From contig NZ_AP023032.1 in the NCBI RefSeq assembly GCF_019670105.1, forward strand, positions 280,501-344,500: 64,000 nt of DNA, in the 5' to 3' direction. Position numbers and translations under genes: made by a program. The notes beneath the pieces were generated by a model that did not search any database, was not told the origin of the DNA, and was given only the letters and a program-made list of their open reading frames with translations. This document shows positions 1 through 8,799 of the stretch, one piece after another; positions within the stretch are counted from its first letter, which is position 1, and every line of letters begins with the position of its first letter. The DNA comes from Agarivorans albus (GTDB lineage Bacteria; Pseudomonadota; Gammaproteobacteria; Enterobacterales; Celerinatantimonadaceae).

Positions 1-734
1 TCTTTGTCGGTTTCTCGAAGAAAGGGCTCAGAGCGCATCAGCTGATTAGCCGTGTCGGGCAACAGTTCGCTTACCAATTGACCTTTATCGTTGTGAATGC
101 CTTGCTCGGGGCAGAAGTAAATCACTTTGTCCGCTTTTAAAGAAACCGCTATTTCGGTGGTAATGTCTTCTGAACAGATATTAAACAGTTCGCCAGTTAC
201 GGAAACGCCTAATGGCGACACCATGACTATTTCGCCATGATCCAACTGGCGTTTAATACTCTGATGGTTAATGCGTCGCACCTTACCGGTGTGCAAAAAG
301 TCGATGCCATCTTCTACGCCAATGGGTTGAGCTACCACAAAGTTGCCACGCACCACGTTAATGTGCGCCTGATGCAAAGGTGAATTCACCAAACCCATAG
401 ACAGCTGGGCTTCAATATCCATTTGGATTTGGCCAACTGCTTGCTTAATGATGTTAAGGCTACGCTCGTCGGTGATACGCTGTTCACCAGCAAACAAACA
501 ACTATGTTGATGTGCTGCAATCAGACCATCGATTTGTGGTCGAGCGCCGCATACCAATACTATTTTCACCCCAAGGGTTTTAAGTAGCGCGATATCTTGA
601 ATGATGTTGCTAAAATTGCCACTGCTGCTGGCTTCGCCACTAAGCATTACAACAAAGGTTTTGCCTCGGTGGGCATTAATATAAGGCGCCGACTGACGAA
701 ACCAGTTGACTAAATCTTCGGCCGAGCGGTCCAA
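1..734 (-). CDS. argA: N-acetylglutamate synthase ArgA (partial, 3' end outside window)
   Basis: First enzyme of arginine synthesis: acetyl-CoA plus glutamate to N-acetylglutamate, cytoplasmic. About 244 N-terminal residues are visible and match the amino-acid-kinase-like domain of E. coli ArgA throughout, including HRGKTFV, GARPQID, HINVVRGNF, AQPIGVEDG and SVTGE. The C-terminal GNAT catalytic domain lies beyond the window. The reading frame begins at a TTG (complement 732-734) with a GGAG Shine-Dalgarno six bases upstream; no ATG or GTG gives the conserved N-terminus (SAPYINAHRGK). A perfect 20-bp inverted repeat 30 bases upstream resembles an ArgR box. Assignment is firm from the motifs; the TTG start is an inference. 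Confidence 0.93.
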   Translation of the reverse strand, partial: MDRSAEDLVNWFRQSAPYINAHRGKTFVVMLSGEASSSGNFSNIIQDIALLKTLGVKIVLVCGARPQIDGLIAAHQHSCLFAGEQRITDERSLNIIKQAVGQIQMDIEAQLSMGLVNSPLHQAHINVVRGNFVVAQPIGVEDGIDFLHTGKVRRINHQSIKRQLDHGEIVMVSPLGVSVTGELFNICSEDITTEIAVSLKADKVIYFCPEQGIHNDKGQLVSELLPDTANQLMRSEPFLRETDK

Positions 735-763
735 ATTCTTCTCCGTGAATAACTAGCTACTAG

Positions 764-783
764 ATCTGACTAATGAGTCAGAT
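764..783. promoter_or_regulatory. Perfect inverted repeat upstream of argA, ArgR-box-like
   Basis: ATCTGACT (764-771), a 4-base spacer AATG, then AGTCAGAT (776-783). The core TGACTAATGAGTCA matches the ArgR half-operator core TGAATAATTATTCA at 11 of 14 positions. It lies just upstream of argA, where ArgR repression is expected. No clear second box was found next to it, and ArgR normally binds paired boxes, so an operator for the divergent TetR gene is an alternative. Confidence 0.4.
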
Positions 784-986
784 ATTTGTGTATTGTTGCA
801 TATTCCTTAGCATTGTCGAGCAATATGTTTTTCTTCATGACAAAACTTATACACAGTTATCTTATGCAAGAGTTGTTTAGTTAAGCTATGTGGAGTATAA
901 GCTGCTGTATTATCTCAGCTAGGCTTCATTTAATCTGGATTAGCTGATGGAATTTAGATGATATTTTTATCAATGAGAGGGTGAAT

Positions 987-1643
987 ATGGAAAACTATGT
1001 CGTACCTGAGCATCTGGCGATGCGTAAGCAGCCAAGCCAAGAGCGAACCAGGCGACTAGTGGAGCACATCCTAGATAGCACCTTGTCTCTTATCAAAGAG
1101 CAAGGTATGGCATCGGTAAATACCAACCTTATTGCTCAATATGCCGAGATCGACATTGCTTCTTTATACCGTTTCTTTAAGAACAAAGATGCGATCTTTT
1201 TTGCCCTCGCTAAGCGTTGGTTTGAAAAGGTCCAGCTGGTTGTTGCAGAGCACAACTTTCAACAAGTTGTTGGTAACATCGTAGAGTACAAAGACAGCAC
1301 CCAGTTTCTGATTAATCAGCTACCAGAAACCGATGTTATGTTGGTGAGTTTTCATGAACTGTTCACTCATGATCAAGATTTTAAAGCCTTAGAGTATTGG
1401 CACCGCGAGATTGTAATACTCCACAGTAAACGTTCGTTTATTGAAAACGGCTCAAAGTGGGATGATGAAGCCCTAACCAGTGTTTGTTTGTATTTGTATG
1501 GTTTCACTCGAAACTTTATGGCGGGAACAATCGGTTTTAGCGCCGAAGAACATCAACATCAATTTACTTGGTTTCAAGTGATGTTAAATGAAGTGCGTGA
1601 AATGGTGTTGTTAGGCGAAGTACCGGAGCAGTTTTTACGCTAA
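987..1643 (+). CDS. TetR/AcrR family transcriptional regulator
   Basis: Predicted DNA-binding repressor with an N-terminal TetR helix-turn-helix over about residues 18-65 (QERTRRLVEHILDSTLSLI, then IDIASLYRFFKNKDAIF, the typical recognition helix and YxxF/KxxL block) and a divergent ligand-binding C-terminal domain. Length about 218 aa is usual for the family. I chose the ATG at 987: GAGAGG at 975-980 abuts the upstream GTG at 981 but is correctly spaced from this ATG. The gene is divergent from argA and has no efflux gene directly beside it; the nearest is the RND operon beyond the HDOD gene. The effector and target are unknown; self-regulation is likely by analogy only. Confidence 0.85.
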   Translation: MENYVVPEHLAMRKQPSQERTRRLVEHILDSTLSLIKEQGMASVNTNLIAQYAEIDIASLYRFFKNKDAIFFALAKRWFEKVQLVVAEHNFQQVVGNIVEYKDSTQFLINQLPETDVMLVSFHELFTHDQDFKALEYWHREIVILHSKRSFIENGSKWDDEALTSVCLYLYGFTRNFMAGTIGFSAEEHQHQFTWFQVMLNEVREMVLLGEVPEQFLR

Positions 1644-1847
1644 GGCGTCACTGACAATATGCGCTTGGCTGGCACTGGGGTATTCTTGCTCGTCAACCAA
1701 GCGTTCTGCACCTAAGCAATGTAACCACGAACCGTAATCTAAGGTTTTGTTTCCTAAAATTAATTCTTTTAGTACCTGTTCTGACAAACCTTGAGTAATA
1801 GGTTTACAGCTCGGCCAAGTTTTCCTGCCATTTTGTGCGATCGTCAC
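1635..1847 (-). CDS. Small hypothetical protein (70 aa)
   Basis: Open frame between the TetR and HDOD genes on the opposite strand, overlapping the TetR 3' end by 9 bases. The product is soluble, with no signal peptide or membrane segment. Codon use resembles the neighbouring genes (TTA, GAA, AAA and GGT rich), which argues that it is more than a chance frame. The likely start is GTG at 1847, and the ribosome-binding site there (GGCGCGGAA) is poor. I do not recognise the family. It could be a chance open frame in the convergent spacer. Confidence 0.42.
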   Translation of the reverse strand: MTIAQNGRKTWPSCKPITQGLSEQVLKELILGNKTLDYGSWLHCLGAERLVDEQEYPSASQAHIVSDALA

Positions 1848-1907
1848 TGTATTTTCCGCGCCTATAAGGTCAAACTATTCTGCATATAAGATTCAGTGTG
1901 GGTCAAT

Positions 1908-1939
1908 TTGGTGATAAACAAGTCAGCTTGTTACACCAA
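1908..1939. other. Stem-loop in the HDOD gene upstream region
   Basis: Two stacked stems: TTGGTG (1908-1913) with CACCAA (1934-1939), and inside it AACAAG (1917-1922) with CTTGTT (1927-1932) around a TCAG loop. It lies 80 bases before the HDOD start. A second imperfect hairpin (GTGAAAGCA/TGCTTCAC, 1975-1996) sits just before the ribosome-binding site. The role is unknown; leader structure or operator are possible. Confidence 0.4.
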
Positions 1940-2019
1940 TGTGAAATGGCGCTCAATTTTTGACCAATTGGTAAGTGAAAGCATGCAGTGCTTCACATTA
2001 TTTTTTTAGGGAGTAATCC

Positions 2020-2844
2020 ATGGAACTGGAAGCCTTTTTCCAGCAGGTAAAAAAACTGCCAGTGATGCCGCAAATTATGCAGGAATTGCTGACCAGCATT
2101 AACGATGAGAATGTCGATTTACATCAGTTGGGTAAAAAGCTCGCTACTGATCAATCTTTGGGTGCCAACGTACTTAAAATGGCCAACTCGGCGGCGTTTC
2201 GCGGCATTAAACAAATTGACTCTATTGAAGCTGCGGCTATTCGTTTAGGTCTAAAGCGGGTTCGTTCATTGGTGGTTGCTGCGGGTTTAAATGGCATGAT
2301 GCCAAGCAAAAACTTCGACCAACAGCAGTTCTGGAGCCAAGCCATGTATGTGGCGTTGCTAGCGCAGGCTTTAGCAAAAAGCACCGACATTGAACCGGAA
2401 ATGGCGTTTACCTGCGGCATGTTACACAACTTTGGTGAATTACTAATAGCCAGTGCAACACCTGAAGAAGCGGGCTTAATTGAGTTGAGCTTAGAAACTG
2501 GGGAAACGCGGGTGTCGGCACAACGCCAAACCCTAGGTTTAGATTATGCGCAAATTGGTGGAGAGCTAGCGCGCCGTTGGAACTTTTCTCCAGTAATCAC
2601 CGATGCCATTGAGCAGCAGCTTAATCCAATGGATTTTGAAGAAGTGTCTAAGCCAGCGGTACTAATCCGCTTGGCCATTTTTGCTCACCATGCGCTTAAC
2701 GCCGGTTTAAGTAGTGAAACGGTGGCCAACAACTTACCTGCTCCTTTGTGTGAAGTGGTGGGGGTTGATAAACAGAAGGTGACCGAATTTATTGCCGACG
2801 CAGTAGAGCAAGGCGAGCAAATGGTTGCGACCAGCGTAGCTTAA
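2020..2844 (+). CDS. HDOD domain protein
   Basis: Protein of 274 aa made almost entirely of an HDOD domain, the catalytically inactive relative of HD phosphohydrolases found in bacterial signalling proteins. The N-terminus (LPVMPQIMQELL) and the segment ANVLKMANSAAFRG followed by IDSIEAAAIRLGLKRVRSLV are the conserved HDOD core (residues 12-100). Later CGMLHNFGELL replaces the metal-binding HD motif. No receiver, GGDEF or EAL domain is attached, so the partner is not evident. The start is supported by AGGGAG eight bases upstream. It is monocistronic and ends at a strong terminator shared with the convergent RND operon. Confidence 0.88.
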   Translation: MELEAFFQQVKKLPVMPQIMQELLTSINDENVDLHQLGKKLATDQSLGANVLKMANSAAFRGIKQIDSIEAAAIRLGLKRVRSLVVAAGLNGMMPSKNFDQQQFWSQAMYVALLAQALAKSTDIEPEMAFTCGMLHNFGELLIASATPEEAGLIELSLETGETRVSAQRQTLGLDYAQIGGELARRWNFSPVITDAIEQQLNPMDFEEVSKPAVLIRLAIFAHHALNAGLSSETVANNLPAPLCEVVGVDKQKVTEFIADAVEQGEQMVATSVA

Positions 2845-2863
2845 ACATAAGTCTGTTTAGACT

Positions 2864-2894
2864 AAAAAGGGATTAGCCAAGCTAATCCCTTTTT
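2864..2894. terminator. Bidirectional intrinsic terminator (HDOD / RND operon)
   Basis: A 14-bp perfect stem (2864-2877 with 2881-2894), loop CAA, with A5 on one flank and T5 on the other, so it can terminate transcription from both the plus-strand HDOD gene and the minus-strand RND operon. Confidence 0.9.
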
Positions 2895-2916
2895 TGTTTG
2901 AGCTATGTTATTTGGT

Positions 2917-5900
2917 TTAGTTAGTGGGAGATTCAAACCCTCGTAGCCACCACTGCTTGGCTTGTTTTAGTGCTCGTTGGGCGTCTTCTAACAACAGGTA
3001 GTTAACTGGCACAATCAACAAAGTGATCATGGTGGCGAAGATAATGCCAAAGCCTAACGATACCGCCATGGGGATCAAAAATTGCGCTTGGGTACTTTTC
3101 TCGAAAATTAGCGGCATTAAGCCTGCAAAAGTGGTGAGCGAGGTGAGAATTACTGCTCTAAAACGGGCCACGCCGGCATTGGCTACAGCGCTCATTAAGT
3201 CCACCCCTTTTTTACGTTGGCGATTAATGTAGTCCACCAATACTAGGCTGTCGTTTACCACCACACCAGTCAGCGCCAGCATGCCCATCATGCTCATAAT
3301 GGTTAATGGCATGCCCATAATCATGTGACCTAATACTGCACCCACTGCGCCATAGGGAATGATCGACATAACTACTAAGGGTTGCCAATAGGAGCCAAAT
3401 GGAATCGCCAACAAGCCATAGATTACAAACAGTACAAACAACAAGCCAAAGCCTAAACTGCTAAAGGATTCTCGTTGTTCTTTGGCTTCGCCTTCTAGAC
3501 TAGCATTTACCTGTGGGTAGGCCACCAAAGTTTGGCTGAGCCATTGCTGCAGTTCAGTTTTAATCACCTCAATATTGGCTTGCTCTTTGTTCACGTCGGC
3601 CCGGATATTTTGGGTGCGTAAGCGGTCTATGCGAGTAATCGTGGCTGGGCTTTGTGAAGGGGTAACGCTGGCCACTTCACTAAAAGGTAACTCGGCCCCA
3701 TCGGGGGTACGAATAAGCATGTTATTGAGGTTGTACTGTGAGCGACGTTCACTGGCGGGATAGCGAACGTATACTTTTACATCTTCACGGCCACGTTGAA
3801 TGCGCTGCACTTGATAACCAAAAAATGCACTTCTTACCTGTTGGGCTAAATCATTTAAGCTCAACCCTAGCGCTTGGGCTTGTGGTTTAATGTTTAGTTG
3901 TAGCTCTAGTTTGCCGTCGGCCAGGCTGTCTTCAACATCAAATACCGCGGGGTATTCTTGTAGTTTTTGCTTGGTAAGGTCGGCAACCTGCGCCATCGCC
4001 GCAAAATCGTTACTGCTGAATTGCACATCTAAGGGTGAGCCACCGCGGCCTATTTCGGCCCTAAAGGTTAGGCTTTCTGCGCCAGGCAGGCTACCGATGA
4101 GTTGTCGCCATTCTCTGACTAAATCGCCACTGCTAATTGGGTTAGTGCGTGACTCGGGCGGCTCTATTTCAAATACCACTCGGCCTTTATTACTTTGGCC
4201 ACTACCCGAGCCACCGCTAGAACCACTGGTGGCCAAAATATTCAGAATAACGCTATCGCCAGTTTCTTGGTCACGGTATTTTTCTTGTAATTCTAGGGCG
4301 GCACCGAGCATGCGATTAATGTAATCATCGGTAGTATTAAAGGCGGTGCCCGCCGGCATTACTAAGGTGGCACGGGCGGTTTCACTAGGAACTCTAGGGA
4401 AGAAAATAAAACGTACCCAGCCAGCTGTCGCTAAAGACAACACCACTACAAAGATACTAATGGCGATGGCCGCACTTAGTAGCCGTCGAGATAGAGCAGC
4501 TTTTAGCAGCGGCTTATAAAACTTTAAAATAGCCGCTTCAAAGCCATTAGCAAAACGGTTTTGCCAATAGCTAAAACGCCCCGGATTATTACTTGCCGGT
4601 TTGATGTGTTTTAAGTGGGCGGGCAAAATTAATTTTGATTCCACCAAAGAAAACAGCAGTACCGGAATAACAATCAGTGGAATTTGCGCAAATATTTTGC
4701 CGCGAACGCCTTCAATCATCATTAATGGCATAAAAGCAGCAATGGTGGTGAGTACGCCAAAAGTAACCGGCACAGCAACTTCTTGCGTGCCTTTAATCGC
4801 CGCATGCAAGGGCTCCTCACCCGCTTTTAGATGGGTATATATATTCTCACCGGTGACAATGGCATCGTCTACTAAGATCCCCAGCACCATGATAAAGGCA
4901 AACAGCGAGATAATGTTGATGGTGACATCCATGGTTGGCATCAGCAACAGGCCTCCCATAAAGCTAATGGGAATACCTATACATACCCAAACCGCAATCG
5001 CGGGCCGTAGGAAGATTGCCAGTAACAACGCCACCAATAAACAGCCTTGAATGGCACTGTTTTTTAGGGTGTTTAAACGAGCTTTTACGATTTTGGCACT
5101 GTCTCGCCAATAGTTTAGCGAAATGCCCTGCGGCAAATAAGACTGCTTATCGCTGATGTATTGCTTCACCGCATCGGAGATGGCAATGGCACTTTGATCG
5201 CCAACTCGGTACACCTCAATCATTACTGCAGGTTGGTTATTGAAGCGGTTCTCGATGGGAGTTTCTTCAAAGCCATCTACCACTGTAGCAATGTCTGATA
5301 AGCGAATGCGGGTGCCATCGGCGCGACTAATAATTAGTAGATTGGCAAACTCATCACCTACATAAGCTTGGCCTTTGGTGCGCAGTAATATCTCACCGCC
5401 CTGAGTTTTCACCGAACCTGCAGATAAATCTAGCGAAGCTTGGCTAATGGTTTGAGCAACTTTACTAAGCTCTAGGCCATATTCGCGCAGCTTTTGCTCG
5501 GAGACTTCGATAGAGATCTCGTAGGGGGCTACAGAATCCAGCTCGACCTGAGTGAGCTCGGGTAGCTGCAATAGTTCATCACGAATCGATTCCGCTACTA
5601 AGCGCAATTCGCTATGGGCTAAGTCGCCGGAGACGGCAACGGTAATGGTTTCTCGCTTACGCTGGGTAAGGCTTACTACTGGGCGCTCTGCATCGCTAGG
5701 GAAGGTATTAATCGCATCGATACGTGACTTAATATCGCTCATTACATCGCGAGTATCGTAGCGAGAGTTAATCTCGGCGCTCACCCGAGCAGCGCCTTCT
5801 TGCGAGACTGAAGATATTTGGTCGATACCTTCAATGTCGCTAATCGCTTCTTCTATGCGAATGGCTAGGCTTTCTTCGCTCTCCTCTGGGCTAGAACCTG

Positions 5901-6060
5901 GTAAAGCGATGCTCACATTTACCATGTCTAGTTCGAACTCGGGAAATACTTCCAGTGGCAAGCGAAATTTTGCCGAATATAAACCTAAGCCGACGATTAG
6001 CACCATTAGCAAGTTAGCGGCAACATGATTGCGAGTGAACCAAGCAATTAAGCCATGCAT
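2917..6060 (-). CDS. RND (HAE1-type) efflux pump subunit
   Basis: Inner-membrane proton/drug antiporter of the AcrB superfamily, 1047 aa, the usual length. The N-terminal membrane helix (MHGLIAWFTRNHVAANLLMV) is followed by the porter domain. The membrane half carries VLGILVDDAIVTGENI near residue 400, retaining the paired aspartates of proton-coupled HAE1 pumps. The second half repeats the fold (GVVVNDSLVLVDYINR). It is the last gene of a minus-strand operon after the outer-membrane factor and the adaptor, giving a full tripartite system. The substrate cannot be read from sequence. A 47-base gap separates it from the adaptor gene, and no dedicated regulator is adjacent. Confidence 0.95.
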   Translation of the reverse strand: MHGLIAWFTRNHVAANLLMVLIVGLGLYSAKFRLPLEVFPEFELDMVNVSIALPGSSPEESEESLAIRIEEAISDIEGIDQISSVSQEGAARVSAEINSRYDTRDVMSDIKSRIDAINTFPSDAERPVVSLTQRKRETITVAVSGDLAHSELRLVAESIRDELLQLPELTQVELDSVAPYEISIEVSEQKLREYGLELSKVAQTISQASLDLSAGSVKTQGGEILLRTKGQAYVGDEFANLLIISRADGTRIRLSDIATVVDGFEETPIENRFNNQPAVMIEVYRVGDQSAIAISDAVKQYISDKQSYLPQGISLNYWRDSAKIVKARLNTLKNSAIQGCLLVALLLAIFLRPAIAVWVCIGIPISFMGGLLLMPTMDVTINIISLFAFIMVLGILVDDAIVTGENIYTHLKAGEEPLHAAIKGTQEVAVPVTFGVLTTIAAFMPLMMIEGVRGKIFAQIPLIVIPVLLFSLVESKLILPAHLKHIKPASNNPGRFSYWQNRFANGFEAAILKFYKPLLKAALSRRLLSAAIAISIFVVVLSLATAGWVRFIFFPRVPSETARATLVMPAGTAFNTTDDYINRMLGAALELQEKYRDQETGDSVILNILATSGSSGGSGSGQSNKGRVVFEIEPPESRTNPISSGDLVREWRQLIGSLPGAESLTFRAEIGRGGSPLDVQFSSNDFAAMAQVADLTKQKLQEYPAVFDVEDSLADGKLELQLNIKPQAQALGLSLNDLAQQVRSAFFGYQVQRIQRGREDVKVYVRYPASERRSQYNLNNMLIRTPDGAELPFSEVASVTPSQSPATITRIDRLRTQNIRADVNKEQANIEVIKTELQQWLSQTLVAYPQVNASLEGEAKEQRESFSSLGFGLLFVLFVIYGLLAIPFGSYWQPLVVMSIIPYGAVGAVLGHMIMGMPLTIMSMMGMLALTGVVVNDSLVLVDYINRQRKKGVDLMSAVANAGVARFRAVILTSLTTFAGLMPLIFEKSTQAQFLIPMAVSLGFGIIFATMITLLIVPVNYLLLEDAQRALKQAKQWWLRGFESPTN

Positions 6061-6107
6061 AATAGTTCTCTCCCTAAGGGGATTGGTTGGGTAATTTGCT
6101 GCATGAT

Positions 6108-7283
6108 TTAAGCTCCTATGGGCTTAGCGGGGGTACCACTAATTACCCTGCCAAGGGGCGTAGTTACTAACATTTGGCCGGCTTCAATGCCGCCGTTCAC
6201 AATATAACTTTGCTGATCTTGCCACAGAATATTGACTGATTTTCTTTGTAGTAATCCATCTTCCAATACAATCACTTGTTGCCCCGAATAGAGAGCGCTG
6301 CGAGGGATAATAAATACTTGCTCCAAGGTTTTTCCTTGAATTTGCGCGCTGACAAACTGGCCAATTTTAAGCGCCGGTTTGTTTTCGTTGGCGGGGCCGT
6401 AAGGGTCATCAATTTTTGCCACTACAAAGAGTTGCCTGCTGGCGCTATCTAGGGCTGCTTCACTGCGTTCTACCTTAGCTTGCCAATGGTATTCTTTAGC
6501 GCCAAAGTTAGTGCTTAAATCTACTAGAGGTTTACTGGCTGGGCTTTGACTGCGACGATAGTTTTCAGGAATATTTAATACGCTTTGTTCGTTCAAACTT
6601 AAGGGTAAACGCACTTCCAAATAATCGACAGCGTAGCTGCTCGCTAGGTTTTTCCCACTGCTAACGTATTCACCCAACTCGACATTTTTTTCCAAAATTC
6701 TTCCGGCGTAACTGGCGCGGATCACGGTGCGTTCTAAATCTAATTTAGCGCGAGTTAACTTGGCTTTGGCCGAGGCCATGGCGGCTTCTTGGGCGGCCAG
6801 TTGGGGTTTGCGTAAGACTAAATCGTTGGCCGGTTTGCCTTTGCCTAAGCGTTTCCAGTCACGCAGGGCTTGTTCTACTTTGGCTTGTTCTTCGGCTAAT
6901 TGCAGTTGGGTAGTTTGTAACTCGGCTTCGGCGATAGTGATGGCATTTTGGTAATCTCTGGCATCAATTTTAAGTAGCACTTCGCCTTTTTCAAAAAAAG
7001 CGCCCTCACGAAAATTATCCGATACATAGGTAATACTGCCAGCTACTTGGGCGACTAGGTTACTTTCGGTATGCGGGCGAATGGTTCCAAAGGAACTAAC
7101 ACTGGCCTGATAACTTTGCAAACTGAGCGGACTCACTTCCACCGCGAGTTTAGCGAGTTCTGCTTGCGGTTTACGTTGAGCCTGTGGTTTGTTTGCCTTG
7201 ATGTATTGGCTAATGAGTAGGCCAATAATAATCACCAACAGAGGCAGGCTAAGTCGTATCAGTTTGGCCATAATTGGCATCAC
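6108..7283 (-). CDS. RND periplasmic adaptor (membrane fusion protein)
   Basis: HlyD/AcrA-type adaptor that links the pump to the outer-membrane channel. An N-terminal membrane anchor (LIRLSLPLLVIIIGLLISQY) precedes a lipoyl half-motif (GSITYVSDNFREGAFFEKGE), a coiled-coil hairpin with many Gln/Ala/Glu residues at about 110-185, and the beta-barrel region. The frame opens at GTG 7283, with ATG codons at 7280 and 7271. The stop codon of the preceding outer-membrane-factor gene overlaps this start, so the genes are translationally coupled. ATG 7271 (MAKLIRLSL) is a plausible alternative start. Confidence 0.93.
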   Translation of the reverse strand: MMPIMAKLIRLSLPLLVIIIGLLISQYIKANKPQAQRKPQAELAKLAVEVSPLSLQSYQASVSSFGTIRPHTESNLVAQVAGSITYVSDNFREGAFFEKGEVLLKIDARDYQNAITIAEAELQTTQLQLAEEQAKVEQALRDWKRLGKGKPANDLVLRKPQLAAQEAAMASAKAKLTRAKLDLERTVIRASYAGRILEKNVELGEYVSSGKNLASSYAVDYLEVRLPLSLNEQSVLNIPENYRRSQSPASKPLVDLSTNFGAKEYHWQAKVERSEAALDSASRQLFVVAKIDDPYGPANENKPALKIGQFVSAQIQGKTLEQVFIIPRSALYSGQQVIVLEDGLLQRKSVNILWQDQQSYIVNGGIEAGQMLVTTPLGRVISGTPAKPIGA

Positions 7284-8692
7284 TCCAGTTTAAATAATGG
7301 CTCGGAGGCAAAGGCCTCGCGAGTGGTTTGTGCTTGTTCGAGATGCCCACCTAGGGCGAGGTAAAGCTCGATACGATTTTGTAGCTGCAAGTTAAGCGCA
7401 GTAATAGCGCTGCTTTGGGCATCAAAGGCGCGGCGCTGCGACTCCAATACCGTGACGTATTCATTTAAGCCGGCTAAGTAATTTTCAAAGGCTAAAGACT
7501 CAGCTTGTTTAGAATCTTCGGCCGCGGTGGCGAGTAGCTGAGCATTTTGGTATAGGCTAGGCTCGAGGGTGAGGCTTTCTTCCACTTCGCCAAAACTTGC
7601 CAATACTTGCTCTAAATATGCCGAGTTTAAACCTTGAGCAACCGCATATTGTTGAAGCTGCTGATTCTCGCGACGAGCGGCATCAAAAATTGGCGCGGTG
7701 ACTCCGGCAAACAAAGACCACACCAATGATTCGCCATTAAGTAATTGGTTGAGTTGGCTGCTTTGTGCGCCGCCACTGGCAGTGAGGGTAAGGCTAGGGA
7801 AGCGGTCACGATAAGCGGCATACACCCTTAAGTCGGCAGCGGCTAGCCGATATTGAGCTGCCTTAATGTCGTGGCGTCGAATTAATAACTCTGAGGGCAA
7901 GCCTGCTGGTATAGCATCTAATGGCACGTTAAGTTGCCCAGCTACTTTGATGTCACCACCGGGGTAGCGACCCAGCAGTAGCTCTAGCTCGCGCTGTGCT
8001 TGAGTGAGTTGATTGTTTCGAGAGTTTAGCTGGGCCTGAGAAGCACTTAAGTCAGCACGCGCTAAGTAAACATCTAAGGCACTGTTTAAACCGCTTTGAT
8101 AGCTTTCTTCAATAATTTGCAGGTTGGCTTTGAGGTTGTTGTAACGCTCTTCAATGAGCTGTTGCTGCTGCTGAGCCTCTATCACGTTATACCATTGTTG
8201 CGCTGTGTTTGCGGCTAAGCGAATTTGCGCTTGTTGCCATTGTTCAAAGCTTACTTTGGCATCTAACACTGCGGCTTGTTGCAAGGCATCAAGTTTTCCT
8301 AGCCAATCAATTTCCCAGCTAATATCTAGGCCTGCGCTCAGTTGAGTGGCGGTGCTACTATCGCTGCCACTGCGTTGGCCGGTTAAGAAGGCTTCAACAT
8401 TTGGCCAGCTTTGTGAATCTTGGATTTTTACTTGGTAAAGCTGTTGGTCAAGGGCGAAGCCTTGTTGTTGTAACGCGGGATTATTGCTTAGCGCTTCAGT
8501 GATCAAGGTTTGGAGGTCACTAGGTAAGGCTTGCTCAAATCGCTGTTGATTGAATTGACCTTGCTGATATTCGCTGGTCCAGCTGGTGGTTGTGGCCACA
8601 GTATGCGGTTCATGAGCAGGCGTATCGTTCATACTGCAAGCGCTTAAACTTACAATAAGTAGAGTTATCCAAGCCCAACTAGCCACGTGCAT
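7280..8692 (-). CDS. RND outer-membrane factor lipoprotein (NodT/OprM family)
   Basis: TolC-like outer-membrane channel, 470 aa, first gene of the tripartite operon. A lipoprotein signal ends in the lipobox LSAC (Cys19), as in OprM/CusC-type channels. Two internally related halves of long Ala/Gln-rich helices follow, with conserved pieces DISWEIDWLGKLDAL and RRHDIKAAQYRLAAADLRV. The last codons overlap the adaptor start. Function in outer-membrane efflux is firm by family and context; the substrate is unknown. Confidence 0.92.
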   Translation of the reverse strand: MHVASWAWITLLIVSLSACSMNDTPAHEPHTVATTTSWTSEYQQGQFNQQRFEQALPSDLQTLITEALSNNPALQQQGFALDQQLYQVKIQDSQSWPNVEAFLTGQRSGSDSSTATQLSAGLDISWEIDWLGKLDALQQAAVLDAKVSFEQWQQAQIRLAANTAQQWYNVIEAQQQQQLIEERYNNLKANLQIIEESYQSGLNSALDVYLARADLSASQAQLNSRNNQLTQAQRELELLLGRYPGGDIKVAGQLNVPLDAIPAGLPSELLIRRHDIKAAQYRLAAADLRVYAAYRDRFPSLTLTASGGAQSSQLNQLLNGESLVWSLFAGVTAPIFDAARRENQQLQQYAVAQGLNSAYLEQVLASFGEVEESLTLEPSLYQNAQLLATAAEDSKQAESLAFENYLAGLNEYVTVLESQRRAFDAQSSAITALNLQLQNRIELYLALGGHLEQAQTTREAFASEPLFKLE

Positions 8693-8799
8693 TCCATGTC
8701 CTATGATTCAATCCTTACTATTAGTGTTATTTAACGTTTCTTGGATTGCATTGTCGAGTCTTCTAGCAAAGCTTTTACCTTTATTTACAGTTGCTTTGG

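Noticed and set aside
4601-5050. 149-aa plus-strand open frame inside the RND pump gene
   Set aside because: Antisense shadow of a highly conserved membrane protein; low-complexity Ser/Thr/Ile composition.
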